A DNA stretch of 64,000 nucleotides, from assembly GCF_000971115.1 (NCBI RefSeq), contig NZ_BBLV01000007.1, forward strand, positions 124,001 through 188,000, in the 5' to 3' direction. The translations under genes and the position numbers were made by a program. Positions 31,495-40,330 of the stretch are shown here, piece by piece. Within the stretch, counting starts at the first letter, position 1; the number at the start of each line of letters is the position of its first letter. The notes under the pieces are model-generated. The model had not been told where the DNA came from. It did not search any database and saw only the letters and a list, made by a program, of their open reading frames with translations. The stretch comes from Demequina gelatinilytica. GTDB lineage: Bacteria > Actinomycetota > Actinomycetes > Actinomycetales > Demequinaceae.

Positions 31495-33234
31495 ATGTCC
31501 CCCCACGCCCGCCCCGCCCACGACCCCGTCGGCGGCGAGGACCGACCCTGGTACCAGTACTACGGCCCGGGCGTCCCGCGAGCCATCGAGCCCGTCGAGG
31601 ACCGGTCCCTGGGCGAGATGGTGGCGCGCGCCGCGCACGAGCACGGCGACAACGTGGCGTTCTCCAACCTGGGAGGCACGCTCACCTTCCGTCAGGTCGA
31701 CCAGCTCGCGACCCGCTTCGCGGCGTTCCTCCAGCAGGACCTGGGCCTCGCCAAGGGCGACCGCATCGTGATCCAGATGCCGAACCTGCTCCAGTACCCG
31801 GTCGCGCTCTACGGCGCGCTCCGCGCGGGGCTCATCGTGGTCAACGCGAACCCGCTGTACACGTCGCGGGAGATGGAGGGCGTGTTCCGCGATGCCAAGC
31901 CGCGCGCGATCGTGGTCATGGCCAACTTCGCGGACAAGGTGGCCGGCATCCTCGGCGCGACGAGCATCGAGCACGTGATCATCACGCAGGCGGGCGACCT
32001 GCTCCCCCAGCCCAAGCGGGCCCTCACCAACTTCGTGGCCGCCAAGATCAAGAAGATGGTGCCCGAGTACCACCTGCCCGAGGCGATCGGCTTCCGTGCC
32101 GCGCTCGCACGGGGGCGCGGCCGCACGCTCGCCGCGCCCGAGCTCACGCAGGACGACGTCGCCTTCCTGCAGTACACCGGCGGCACCACGGGCGGCGCGA
32201 AGGCCGCGGTGCTCACCCACGGCAACCTCCTGGCCAACCAGGAGCAGTTCATGGCGCAGATCCGGAACACGCTCGGTGAGGAGCGGCAGTCCGTGATCAT
32301 CGCGGCCCTGCCGCTCTACCACGTGTTCTCCCTCACGGTGAACTGCATCGGATTCTTCAAGTTCGGCTCGCACAACGTCCTCATCACCAACCCGCGCGAC
32401 CTCAAGGGCTTCGTCAAGACGCTGGACGCCACCAAGCCCGACGGCCTGATCCTGGTGAGCACCCTCGCGGGCGGCCTGCTCGACACGGAGGGCTTCGCGG
32501 ACGTCGACTTCGGCCGGCTCAAGCTCACGGTCGGCGGTGGCATGGCCGTGCGCTCGGCGGTCTCCGACCGCTGGAAGCGCGTGACCGGCCACGACATCAC
32601 GGAGGGCTACGGCCTCACCGAGGCGTCCCCCGTGGTGTCGGTCAACCCGACCCACATGCCGCCGCGCATCGGCACCATCGGCGTGCCGCTGCCCTCGACG
32701 GACGTGCGCATCGTCGACGACGAGGCCAGGCCGCTGCCGCTGGGCGAGCGGGGCGAGCTCGCGGTCCGGGGCCCGCAGGTGATGCGCGGCTACTGGAACA
32801 ACGACGCGGAGACGGCGCGCGTCCTCACCGAGGACGGCTGGCTCCTCACGGGCGACATCGCGGTGGAGGACGAGGACGGCTTCTTCCGCATCGTCGACCG
32901 CAAGAAGGAGATCATCGTCTGCGGAGGCTTCAACGTCTACCCCGGCGAGATCGAGGACGCCGCGATGCTGCACCCGCTGGTGGTCGAGGCGGGCGCGATC
33001 CCGATCCCGAACGAGCACTCCGGGGAGGTCCCCAAGCTGTTCGTGGTCCGACGCGACGACACGCTGACCGAGGACGCGCTGCGGGCGTTCCTCAAGGAGC
33101 GGCTCACGGGGTACAAGCGCCCGCGCGTCATCGAGTTCATCGACGTGCTTCCCAAGAACAACGTGGGCAAGGTGCTGCGCCGGGAGCTGCGCGAGCTCGA
33201 GGCGTCCCGCTCGGAGGACGCGGACGCATCGTGA
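31495..33234 (+). CDS. fadD: long-chain fatty-acid--CoA ligase (FadD)
   Basis: A 579-residue adenylate-forming enzyme. The P-loop-like motif YTGGTTGGAKAAVLTHGN, the GYGLTEASPVVS core motif, the hinge aspartate region LLTGDIAVEDEDG followed by DRKKEII, and the C-terminal lysine region (PKNNVGKVLRRELR) are all present. It activates fatty acids to acyl-CoA with ATP and feeds the preceding beta-oxidation operon. A 72-bp gap separates it from htdX, so it may share that transcript or have its own promoter. Its stop overlaps the start of the glutaminase gene. Confidence 0.94.
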   Translation: MSPHARPAHDPVGGEDRPWYQYYGPGVPRAIEPVEDRSLGEMVARAAHEHGDNVAFSNLGGTLTFRQVDQLATRFAAFLQQDLGLAKGDRIVIQMPNLLQYPVALYGALRAGLIVVNANPLYTSREMEGVFRDAKPRAIVVMANFADKVAGILGATSIEHVIITQAGDLLPQPKRALTNFVAAKIKKMVPEYHLPEAIGFRAALARGRGRTLAAPELTQDDVAFLQYTGGTTGGAKAAVLTHGNLLANQEQFMAQIRNTLGEERQSVIIAALPLYHVFSLTVNCIGFFKFGSHNVLITNPRDLKGFVKTLDATKPDGLILVSTLAGGLLDTEGFADVDFGRLKLTVGGGMAVRSAVSDRWKRVTGHDITEGYGLTEASPVVSVNPTHMPPRIGTIGVPLPSTDVRIVDDEARPLPLGERGELAVRGPQVMRGYWNNDAETARVLTEDGWLLTGDIAVEDEDGFFRIVDRKKEIIVCGGFNVYPGEIEDAAMLHPLVVEAGAIPIPNEHSGEVPKLFVVRRDDTLTEDALRAFLKERLTGYKRPRVIEFIDVLPKNNVGKVLRRELRELEASRSEDADAS

Positions 33235-34118
33235 TGCTCGCGGCGGCGCTCGCCACCGCTCTGGACGATGCGCGGCACGGGCCGACCGGCGACGTCACGC
33301 AGGTGTATCCCGCGCTCGCGGCGATCGAGCCCGCGCTCCTCGCCGCGGCGGTGCGTCCGCTTGCCGGCGCGGCGGTGGAGGTCGGTCATGCGGACGCGCG
33401 CTTCATCCTCATGAGCGTCGCCAAGCCGTTCACGCTGGCGCTCGCGGTCGACGCGCACGGCGCGGACCACGTGCTCGCACGCACGGGTCTCGAGGCGACG
33501 GGGCTGCCGTTCAACGATCCCGCAGCGATCACCGGCGCCGCCGACGGTCGCACCAACCCCATGGTCAACCCTGGCGCGATCACCGTCTCGAGCCTGCTGA
33601 GCGAGGACGCGATCCGAGACGGGTTGTCCCGCTTCGCGGGCCGTCCGCTGGCCGCGGACGCCGTCATGGTCGAGGCGATCCAGGCCACCAACCACCGCAA
33701 CAGGCTCCTGGCGGGCCTGCTCGACTCGAGAGGCCTGCTCGCCGCGCCGATCGAGGATGCGCTGCACCGGTACACCTTGCAGTCGTGCATGGGTCTCACC
33801 ATCGGCGACCTCGCGCGCATGGGCGCGGTGCTGGCCGCCGGCGGCGTCGACCCCGTCACCGGTGCGCGGGTGGTGAGCGCGCACGCAGCCGAGGTCGCTG
33901 TGCGTGCGATGGCGCTCGCGGGCCTCTACGAGGCGACCGACTCCTGGATGGAGCGGATCGGGCTTCCCGCCAAGAGCGGCATCGCAGGGGGCCTGGTGAT
34001 GGGCGCTCCGGGCCGGGGCGCGCTTGCCGCCTACTCCCCCGGCTTGGACATCACCGGCAACCCGGTGCGCGCGCAGGTGGTCGCCGGCGCCATGGCACCC
34101 CTGCTCGCGCCGCGCTGA
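33234..34118 (+). CDS. glsA: glutaminase, divergent GlsA-type
   Basis: A 294-residue serine-dependent glutaminase that converts glutamine to glutamate and ammonia. The catalytic SxxK is SVAK in FILMSVAKPFTLAL, and the asparagine loops read TNPMVNPGAI and NHRN. The tyrosine lies in HRYTLQSCM and the oxyanion region in IGLPAKSGIAGG. These match GlsA (family norm about 305 residues) but several positions differ from the E. coli form (NAGAI reads NPGAI, GVGGG reads GIAGG). The ATG at 33234 overlaps the FadD stop codon, which implies translational coupling. Why a glutaminase is coupled to a fatty-acid ligase is unclear; ammonia for acid resistance beside gadB is one idea. Confidence 0.85.
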   Translation: MLAAALATALDDARHGPTGDVTQVYPALAAIEPALLAAAVRPLAGAAVEVGHADARFILMSVAKPFTLALAVDAHGADHVLARTGLEATGLPFNDPAAITGAADGRTNPMVNPGAITVSSLLSEDAIRDGLSRFAGRPLAADAVMVEAIQATNHRNRLLAGLLDSRGLLAAPIEDALHRYTLQSCMGLTIGDLARMGAVLAAGGVDPVTGARVVSAHAAEVAVRAMALAGLYEATDSWMERIGLPAKSGIAGGLVMGAPGRGALAAYSPGLDITGNPVRAQVVAGAMAPLLAPR

Positions 34119-34124
34119 CCCGGT

Positions 34125-34688
34125 TCAGCGCCCCTTCAGCCCCGCCCACTCCACGGCATGCCCCGCCGCGAGCGAGGCGGTCACGTCGAGCACGCGCTGG
34201 TTGAGGCTGCCGCGGAAGGCGAGCGACAGGTCGCGCTGCGCGTTGTCGAAGGGCCCGTCCACCAGCACGTCCACCAGCTCGAGGAGCTCGCGCTTGTCGC
34301 CGGGCTCGGCCATGAGCTGCTCGAAGGTGTACCCGGTCCAGCACCACACGTCCTTGCCCGGGAGCTCGGCACGCATGCGCCGTACCACGGCGAGGCAGGT
34401 GCCGGTGTTGAGGAAGGGCTCGCCGCCCAGCAGCGAGAGCCCCTGGACGGCCTCGTGGCGGAGGTCGCCCAGGATGCGGTCCTCCAGGTCCTCGGTGAAG
34501 CGCTCGCCGCAGCGGAAGCTCCACGCGTCCTCGTTGAAGCAGCCTTCGCACGCGAAGAGGCATCCGCTCACGTAGAGGCTGCACCGCACCCCCTCGCCGT
34601 CCACGAACACGAACGGCTTGTAGTCGGCGACGAATCCCTGGCTGACCTTCGCGGCCTGCCAGGTGTCGCGCACGGGGGCGCGGTGCAT
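34125..34688 (-). CDS. nrdG: anaerobic ribonucleotide reductase-activating protein NrdG
   Basis: A 187-residue radical-SAM enzyme. The iron-sulfur motif is C43xxxC47xxC50 (SGCLFACEGC), with the GGEPFLN motif downstream. It uses SAM to create the glycyl radical on NrdD. The ATG at 34688 lies 5 bp after the nrdD stop, so both are one operon in the usual order nrdD-nrdG. The N-terminus contains VSQGFVADYKPFVFVDGEG, typical of actinobacterial NrdG. It converges with glsA, leaving 6 bp. Confidence 0.95.
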   Translation of the reverse strand: MHRAPVRDTWQAAKVSQGFVADYKPFVFVDGEGVRCSLYVSGCLFACEGCFNEDAWSFRCGERFTEDLEDRILGDLRHEAVQGLSLLGGEPFLNTGTCLAVVRRMRAELPGKDVWCWTGYTFEQLMAEPGDKRELLELVDVLVDGPFDNAQRDLSLAFRGSLNQRVLDVTASLAAGHAVEWAGLKGR

Positions 34689-34693
34689 CGGCG

Positions 34694-36940
34694 TCAGCGC
34701 TCCGGGACGGTGAGCCGGTCGACCAGGGCGGGAGGCACGCGCACATCGCCGGGGAGGTGCTTGACGCGTGCCGCGATCTCCTGGTGGCGGCCGTGGACCA
34801 TCGGTCGCTGCTGCGGGTTGCCCAGGTACCCGCACGTGCGCTTGACCACATCGCACGTGCGCGGGTCCTCGTTGCCGCACGCCGGGCAGGCGAAGCCGCG
34901 CGCCGTGGGGTCGAAGTCGCCGGCGTACCCGCACTCGAAGCAGCGGTCGATCGGCGTATTGGTGCCCAGGTAGCCCACGCGGTCGTAGGCGTAGTCCCAG
35001 ACCGCCTCGAGCGCCTTCGGGTTCTGCTGCAGCACGGGGTACTCGCAGTAGTGGATGAAGCCGCCCGACGTGTGCTGCGCGTACTCGGCCTCGAAGTCGA
35101 GCTTCTCGAACGGCGTGGGGTTCTTGCGCACGTCGTAGTGGAACGAGTTGGTGTAGTAGTCCTTGTCGGTGATGTCCTTCACCGAGCCGAAGCGCTCCTT
35201 GTCGAGCCTGCAGAACCGGTCGGTCAGGCTCTCGGAAGGCGTCGAGTACACGCTGAAGTGGTACCCGGTCGCCGCCTTCCACGCCGCGGCGCGCTCGCGC
35301 AGGGTCCGCAGCACCCGCAGGGTGAGCTCCTTCGCCTCGGGGTCGGACTCCCACTCGCCGCCGAAGAACGCCGCCGCGACCTCGTACAAGCCGATGTACC
35401 CGAGCGACACGGTCGCGCGTCCGTCGCGGAACAGGGTGTCGACCTCGTCGGCCGGGCCGAGCCGCTTGCCGAAGGCGCCGTGGATGTACAGGATCGGCGC
35501 GTTGCCGGGCACGGCCTCCTTGCACCGCTCGATGCGGAACGTCAGCGCATCGTGCATCGTCTCGAGGCGCTCGTCGAGCAGCCGCCAGAAGACCTCCTGG
35601 TCGCCGGCCGCCTCGAGCGCGATGCGCGGCAGGTTGAGCGTCACGACGCCGAGGTTCATGCGCCCCTCGACCACGTCGTCGCCGTCCGCGTCCTCCCAGC
35701 CCTGCAGGAAGGAGCGGCACCCCATGGGGGCCTTGAACGAGCCGGTGAGCTCGACGATCTTGTCGTAGCTCAGCACGTCCGGGTACATACGCTTGGTGGC
35801 GCACTCGAGGGCGAGCTGCTTGACGTCGTAGTTCGGGTCGTCCTCCCGGAGGTTGAGGCCGCGCTTCACCGTGAACAGCAGCTTGGGGAAGATCGCGGTG
35901 CGACCCTCACGCCCCAGGCCCCGGATGCGGATCTGGAGGATCGCCTTCTGGATCTCGCGCTCGTACCAACCGGTGCCGAGCCCGAAGCCGATCGACGTGA
36001 AAGGCGTCTGCCCGTTGGACGTGAAGAGCGTGTTGATCTCGTACTCGAGCGACTGCATCGCGTCGTAGATGTCCTTGCGCGTCTTGTCCTGCACGTAGGC
36101 CTCGCGGCGCGCCGGATCGTCGATCCACTCCGCGGCGTCCCGCTCGTGCTTGGCGCGGTTGAGCGCGGCGTACGGGGCCAGCAGCTCGTCGATGCGGTTG
36201 ACGGTGCAACCGCCGTACTGGCTCGACGAGACGTTGGCGATGATCTGCGAGATCTGGGCCGTCGCGGTCTGGATCGACCGGGGCGGCTCGACCTGCGCGT
36301 TGCCGATGCGGAAGCCGGTGGACAGCATCGTGTGGAAGTCGATGAGGCAGCAGTTGGTCATGGGCGCATACGGGTGGTAGTCGAGGTCGTGGTAGTGGAT
36401 GTCGCCCTTCTGATGCGCGTTCGCCACGTGCGCGGGGAGCATGCGCAGGCCGATCGCCTTGCCGACCATGCCCGCGGTGAGGTCGCGCTGGGTGTTGTAG
36501 ACCTCGGCGTCCTTGTTCGCGTTCTCATGGACCACGGCCGAGTCCTTGCTCATCAGGCGCGTGATCGAGTGGTTGAGATCCATCGCCTTGGAGCGCGCGA
36601 AGTCGCGGTCGACGCGGTAGTCGATGTAGGCGCGGGCGACCTCGTACTCCCCCGCCTCGAGAAGCTCATGCTCGACCACGCTCTGGATCTCGTAGATCTT
36701 GACCGCGCCGGAGTAGCGCGACGCGAGCTCGGCGTCGATGCGCGACACGAGCGCGTCGACAGCCTGCTCATGCGCAGGCGCGAGCTCGCCGTGCACGGCG
36801 GCGAAGGCCTTCGCGAGCGCGGCGCCGATGCGGCGGTCGTCGAAGAGGAGCGTGCGCCCGTCGCGCTTCACCACGCGCAGGGCGGTAGCGTTCTCCCCGT
36901 TCCTCGCGGTGGTCGTGCGCTCCTGCTCCGTGATGCTCAT
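34694..36940 (-). CDS. nrdD: anaerobic (class III) ribonucleoside-triphosphate reductase NrdD
   Basis: A 748-residue glycyl-radical enzyme that makes dNTPs from NTPs without oxygen. An ATP-cone regulatory domain fills residues about 18-115 (LRVVKRDGRTLLFDDRRI). The barrel follows, and near the C-terminus a four-cysteine zinc site (CFECGY... ACPACGN...) precedes RTCGYLGN, in which G704 is the likely radical site. Length is slightly above the E. coli protein (712). GGGGAG lies before the ATG. Two NrdR boxes are placed upstream, so expression should rise when dNTP levels fall. Its presence implies growth or survival at low oxygen. Confidence 0.96.
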   Translation of the reverse strand: MSITEQERTTTARNGENATALRVVKRDGRTLLFDDRRIGAALAKAFAAVHGELAPAHEQAVDALVSRIDAELASRYSGAVKIYEIQSVVEHELLEAGEYEVARAYIDYRVDRDFARSKAMDLNHSITRLMSKDSAVVHENANKDAEVYNTQRDLTAGMVGKAIGLRMLPAHVANAHQKGDIHYHDLDYHPYAPMTNCCLIDFHTMLSTGFRIGNAQVEPPRSIQTATAQISQIIANVSSSQYGGCTVNRIDELLAPYAALNRAKHERDAAEWIDDPARREAYVQDKTRKDIYDAMQSLEYEINTLFTSNGQTPFTSIGFGLGTGWYEREIQKAILQIRIRGLGREGRTAIFPKLLFTVKRGLNLREDDPNYDVKQLALECATKRMYPDVLSYDKIVELTGSFKAPMGCRSFLQGWEDADGDDVVEGRMNLGVVTLNLPRIALEAAGDQEVFWRLLDERLETMHDALTFRIERCKEAVPGNAPILYIHGAFGKRLGPADEVDTLFRDGRATVSLGYIGLYEVAAAFFGGEWESDPEAKELTLRVLRTLRERAAAWKAATGYHFSVYSTPSESLTDRFCRLDKERFGSVKDITDKDYYTNSFHYDVRKNPTPFEKLDFEAEYAQHTSGGFIHYCEYPVLQQNPKALEAVWDYAYDRVGYLGTNTPIDRCFECGYAGDFDPTARGFACPACGNEDPRTCDVVKRTCGYLGNPQQRPMVHGRHQEIAARVKHLPGDVRVPPALVDRLTVPER

Positions 36941-36970
36941 GGCGGCTCCCCTTCGTGTCCCGTGATGCCC

Positions 36971-36989
36971 GCCGGCCTCGCAGGCCGGC
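36971..36989 (-). other. hairpin in the nrdD leader
   Basis: GCCGGCCT and AGGCCGGC pair with a three-base loop. The position, about 30-50 nt before the nrdD start and downstream of the NrdR boxes, puts it in the untranslated leader; without a T tract it is not an obvious terminator. Confidence 0.5.
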
Positions 36990-37007
36990 CCCGTCGCGCA
37001 GCCGCCA

Positions 37008-37023
37008 CCACAAGATGTAGTGG
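37008..37023. promoter_or_regulatory. NrdR box 1
   Basis: CCACAAGATGTAGTGG matches the NrdR consensus CACwATATATwGTG at 12 of 14 core positions. It is the copy closer to nrdD. Confidence 0.75.
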
Positions 37024-37039
37024 TGTGGGCTATGGATCA

Positions 37040-37055
37040 ACACTAGATCTCGTGG
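37040..37055. promoter_or_regulatory. NrdR box 2
   Basis: ACACTAGATCTCGTGG is a slightly weaker match. Its centre is exactly 32 bp (three helical turns) from that of box 1, the spacing at which NrdR tetramers bind paired boxes. Confidence 0.7.
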
Positions 37056-37442
37056 TCGGGACGGCCTGGGCCCTAGGTCCCATCCGGCGTCCCGCCAGCG
37101 CCCGTCCACCGCGACACATGCACACATGCGCGCCCCAGATCCATGCAGGAATGTCGCGCCCATCGGCGTGTCGCGCGCACAGAGGCGCCGGAGTGAGACG
37201 GAATTCACACTCAATTCCCAGGATCGGGCCCACGCGGGCGACTCCCCTGGTGCCGCCGGGTACCGGCGGGGGTACCACCCGGGCGCGGCGGCAGCCTCCA
37301 CCCCTCGGGGACGATGTGCGCATCGCGGCGTCGCATAGCGCAGTTATGGTTCTGCGAGTGCCTGGACGGCCTACCGCTGCTGGTGGCCACGCGCCCCGCA
37401 GCGCCGTCCGAGGCCAGTCCTTGTCGCCTGCCCTGGAGATCC

Positions 37443-39125
37443 GTGCGCCAGAACCGTAAGAGCCTCACCTGGCAGACCGCGTCCACGTTCGCGGTCTGCT
37501 GCTTCCTCGGCGGAGTCGCCGTGTCCCTCGGCGTGCACGAGCACCGCGTGGGCGCGGCCGTGGAGCAGGCGCGCGAGCAGGCGCGCGTGCTCGACGAGGA
37601 GCGCACCAAGCTCGAGGAGACGCTTGCGAAGGCCCGTGAGGTGTCGGAGGTGTCCGGCGCCGTCTCGGACGAGCAGGTGGTGGCCGAGGCTGCCGCGCAG
37701 CTCACCCAGGCAGCGAGCGCCGCGGCGTACGCCGCCGAGCAGCACAACATCACGGTGAGCGCGGCGGTCGTCGCGCCGCCGACGTTCCTCAACCCCGAGG
37801 CCAGCACGTCCACGCTCCGCGGCCCCTACGCCACGTCGCCCGTCCTCACCGTCGATGCGACCGCGGTGCTCGACGAGGTCGAGGACATCGAGGCCGACGG
37901 CACGACCTCGGCCTCCGCCGAGCCCACCACCTCGCCGAGCACGGAGCCGAGCGCCTCCGCCTCCGCCACGCCCGAGGCCTCCGCGAGCACCGAGGCCTCC
38001 GCGGAGCCCGAGGCCGACGAGGCGAGCCCGGAGACCGCGCCGACATCGGCGGAGGAGGCCGAGGCCCTCGCGCAGATCGTCGACGAGGCCGAGGTGGCCC
38101 AGGTCCTCCGGGGCGAGGTCGACGACCTCGAGACGGTCGCCGCCACGGTCGCGCGCCTCGAGCAGGCCACGGCCCAGCTCGACGACGCGACGCGACGCAT
38201 CGAGGGCACCACGGCCGTCCTGGAGGCCGCCACGGCGGAGGCCACGCTCGAGCTGGCGAACGTCTCGCTGGACAAGCGCATCGACTCGGTGGAGGCCCTC
38301 GCGGACGCCGCCACGTCCATGGTCGACGCCGTCGACGGCAAGGTGGTCGACGACTCGGCCATCACGGACGTGACGCAGGCGCGCAAGGCCCTGCAGGAGC
38401 TCAAGAGCAGCGACGTGGACCGCGACGACGCGGAGGCGGTCGAGGCGCTCAAGGCCAGCATCGTGGACGCTGTCGACACCCTCGAGCAGACCGAGGAGGC
38501 GCTCTACGACTCGCACCAGGCGTGGGTGAAGAAGGAGAACAAGCGGCGCGACGCCGTGAACGCCGAGCGCACCGCGGCCTACGAGGCCGCCGTGGAGGCG
38601 GCCTACGACGCCCTCACCGCGGACTACCGGACCGCCGCCAACCTCCGCCAAAGCGGCTGGTCCGGCGCTCCGACCGGCGCGTCGTACAGCAACGGCTACC
38701 TCCCGAGCAGCAGCCTCTGCACGCTCTCGTTCGCGAGCGGCCAGACCCTCCAGTGCTCGGCCGCCAAGGCCCTCGAAGCGGCGGACGACGACTACTACGC
38801 CCAGACCGGCAGCCACCTCGGGATCGTGTCGTCGTACCGGTCCTACTCCGCGCAGGTCGCCACCAAGGCCTCACGCGGCTACTTCGCGGCAGCGCCCGGC
38901 TCGTCGAACCACGGCTGGGGCATGGCGGCGGACTTCTCGCCGGCCTCGGCCACGTGGATGCGCACCCACGGCGAGGACTACGGATGGGTCCATCCGACGT
39001 GGGCACGTCCGGGCGGCAGCAAGCCGGAGTCCTGGCACCTCGAGTTCGTGGCGCCCGGCGTCGAGGTCTCCCTGCCCGACGAGCCGAACATGCTGGCGCA
39101 CGTCAAGAGCTCGCTGACCGCGTGA
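37443..39125 (+). CDS. membrane-anchored protein with long helical spacer and C-terminal VanY-type D-Ala-D-Ala carboxypeptidase domain
   Basis: A 560-residue envelope protein starting at GTG 37443 (GGAG upstream). A signal anchor at about residues 10-32 (TWQTASTFAVCCFLGGVAVSLG) is followed by a coiled-coil, a Ser/Pro/Ala/Glu-rich linker (about 155-205) and a second long coiled coil to about 400. The C-terminal peptidase M15 domain carries the zinc motif SSNHGWGMAADFS (SxHxxGxAxD) and ESWHLEF near residue 535. Such enzymes trim D-Ala or pentapeptide stems in peptidoglycan outside the cell. Low-complexity Glu/Ala codons make it compositionally distinct. It converges with the dihydroorotate dehydrogenase gene. 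Confidence 0.8.
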   Translation: MRQNRKSLTWQTASTFAVCCFLGGVAVSLGVHEHRVGAAVEQAREQARVLDEERTKLEETLAKAREVSEVSGAVSDEQVVAEAAAQLTQAASAAAYAAEQHNITVSAAVVAPPTFLNPEASTSTLRGPYATSPVLTVDATAVLDEVEDIEADGTTSASAEPTTSPSTEPSASASATPEASASTEASAEPEADEASPETAPTSAEEAEALAQIVDEAEVAQVLRGEVDDLETVAATVARLEQATAQLDDATRRIEGTTAVLEAATAEATLELANVSLDKRIDSVEALADAATSMVDAVDGKVVDDSAITDVTQARKALQELKSSDVDRDDAEAVEALKASIVDAVDTLEQTEEALYDSHQAWVKKENKRRDAVNAERTAAYEAAVEAAYDALTADYRTAANLRQSGWSGAPTGASYSNGYLPSSSLCTLSFASGQTLQCSAAKALEAADDDYYAQTGSHLGIVSSYRSYSAQVATKASRGYFAAAPGSSNHGWGMAADFSPASATWMRTHGEDYGWVHPTWARPGGSKPESWHLEFVAPGVEVSLPDEPNMLAHVKSSLTA

Positions 39126-39146
39126 CCGAGGGCGGAGCGTGCGCCG

Positions 39147-40208
39147 TCAGGAATCGAGCGCGCGCACGCTCCGGCCGAGCCCTGCGTCGAGCATCGCGCC
39201 CGTCGCGCACATGACCGCGTCCGCACCCGCGGCGCGGTAGGACGCGTAATGGGACGCGTCGAGCACGCCTCCCACGCCGACGATCGCGAAGGCTTGCCCG
39301 AGCTCCTCGCGGTGCCGTGCGAGCCGCTGCGTCATCTCGAGGCCCGCCCACCGGATCGCGTCGCCGCACACGCCCGCGACCTCCCGTCCCTCGCCGGGCA
39401 GCGCCGGGCCGCCATCCCTGTCGACCAGCCGAGCCGGCAGGGTGTTGATGGCCGCATACCCGTCGACGATGCCGGCCGTCGCCTCCACGAAGGCGCGCAG
39501 TGCCGCATCGTCGCGGAAGTACGCGAGCTTGAGCACCAGCGGCAGGTCGCCGATCGCGTCCTTGACCGCGCCCGCGATCCGCGCGACCGCAGCGGTGTCG
39601 AAGCACAGGAGAGCGCCGGTGCCCTCGTTGGGGCAGCTGAGGTTCATCTCGAGCACGCGCGCGCCCGTCTCCGCCACGAGCCGGGCGGTCGCCGCGTGGT
39701 CGGCCGTGTACGCAGCCATGCCGCCCGAGCGCTGCCGTGTGCCCTGGAACGACGCGAGCAGCAGCTGGCCGTCCCCTGCCGCGGCCACGGCCTGCGCCAT
39801 GTCCGGCTGCCAGGCGTCGGGGTCCTGCGACGGCACGCCGAACGAGTTCGAGATGCTCGTCGCGTGCTCGAGCTCCGAGTCGGCGAGCAACGGCTCGGCA
39901 CGGTCCGCCTCGAGCCGTCCACGGACATGGACCGCGAGGGTGTTGGGGAACGGATGCGAGGCGTGCGCCGCGCTGCGGACCGTCTTGTAGGCCGCGATGT
40001 CGAAGCCGTGCCTCAACGCGGCGGTGGTGTACGCGGAATCGAGCAGCGGGCCGGCGGCGATGCCGAACGGGCTGTGGAGCATCTCGCCCAGGAAGGCATG
40101 ACGCGGAGGCGCCTCCGGCACGGGCACACCGGGTCCGGCCATGGGCCCCGAGGGGCCGTGCGCGAGGTTGTGCTCGTAGGACTGTCGGGGGTCGTAGCAC
40201 CAGGTCAC
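39147..40208 (-). CDS. dihydroorotate dehydrogenase-like flavoenzyme (PyrD family)
   Basis: A 353-residue FMN barrel protein. The landmarks are SPFGIAAGPLLDS, the substrate loop SISNSFGVPSQDP, NLSCPNEGTGALLCFD with the class 1 active-site cysteine, the FMN lysine in LVLKLAYF and VGVGGVLDASHYASY. These match the dihydroorotate dehydrogenase superfamily, but it is longer than class 1A enzymes and lacks the N-terminal membrane helix of class 2. No other pyrimidine gene is near, so a different substrate (for example dihydropyrimidine) is possible. GTG 40208 lies 8 nt after a TAGCCT -10 box. Confidence 0.7.
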   Translation of the reverse strand: MTWCYDPRQSYEHNLAHGPSGPMAGPGVPVPEAPPRHAFLGEMLHSPFGIAAGPLLDSAYTTAALRHGFDIAAYKTVRSAAHASHPFPNTLAVHVRGRLEADRAEPLLADSELEHATSISNSFGVPSQDPDAWQPDMAQAVAAAGDGQLLLASFQGTRQRSGGMAAYTADHAATARLVAETGARVLEMNLSCPNEGTGALLCFDTAAVARIAGAVKDAIGDLPLVLKLAYFRDDAALRAFVEATAGIVDGYAAINTLPARLVDRDGGPALPGEGREVAGVCGDAIRWAGLEMTQRLARHREELGQAFAIVGVGGVLDASHYASYRAAGADAVMCATGAMLDAGLGRSVRALDS

Positions 40209-40216
40209 AGTGCCCG

Positions 40217-40222
40217 AGGCTA
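40217..40222 (-). promoter_or_regulatory. -10 box of the PyrD-like gene
   Basis: On the minus strand TAGCCT lies 8 nt from the GTG start; no ribosome site is visible. Confidence 0.45.
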
Positions 40223-40317
40223 GCCCCGCCCACGGCGTCGGGGCGGGGACCTTCGGCCGCCGGCCGCTCCCGGCCAATCCTGAGCCGTCTCCCAGCAGAA
40301 CCACCGGGCTCGCTCCC

Positions 40318-40323
40318 TAGGGT
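40318..40323 (+). promoter_or_regulatory. -10 box of the phosphodiester glycosidase gene
   Basis: TAGGGT is followed by 7 nt and ATG 40331. Confidence 0.6.
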
Positions 40324-40330
40324 CGCCTCC

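Larger units (their letters stand above)
36941..37442. other. 502-bp divergent regulatory region between nrdD and a VanY-type gene
   Basis: No gene is seen here. It holds, from left to right: the nrdD leader with a GC-rich hairpin, two NrdR boxes, about 250 bp without recognisable structure, and a probable promoter for the plus-strand gene (TATGGT at 37345-37350, inside a CGCAG/CTGCG inverted repeat). Confidence 0.7.
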
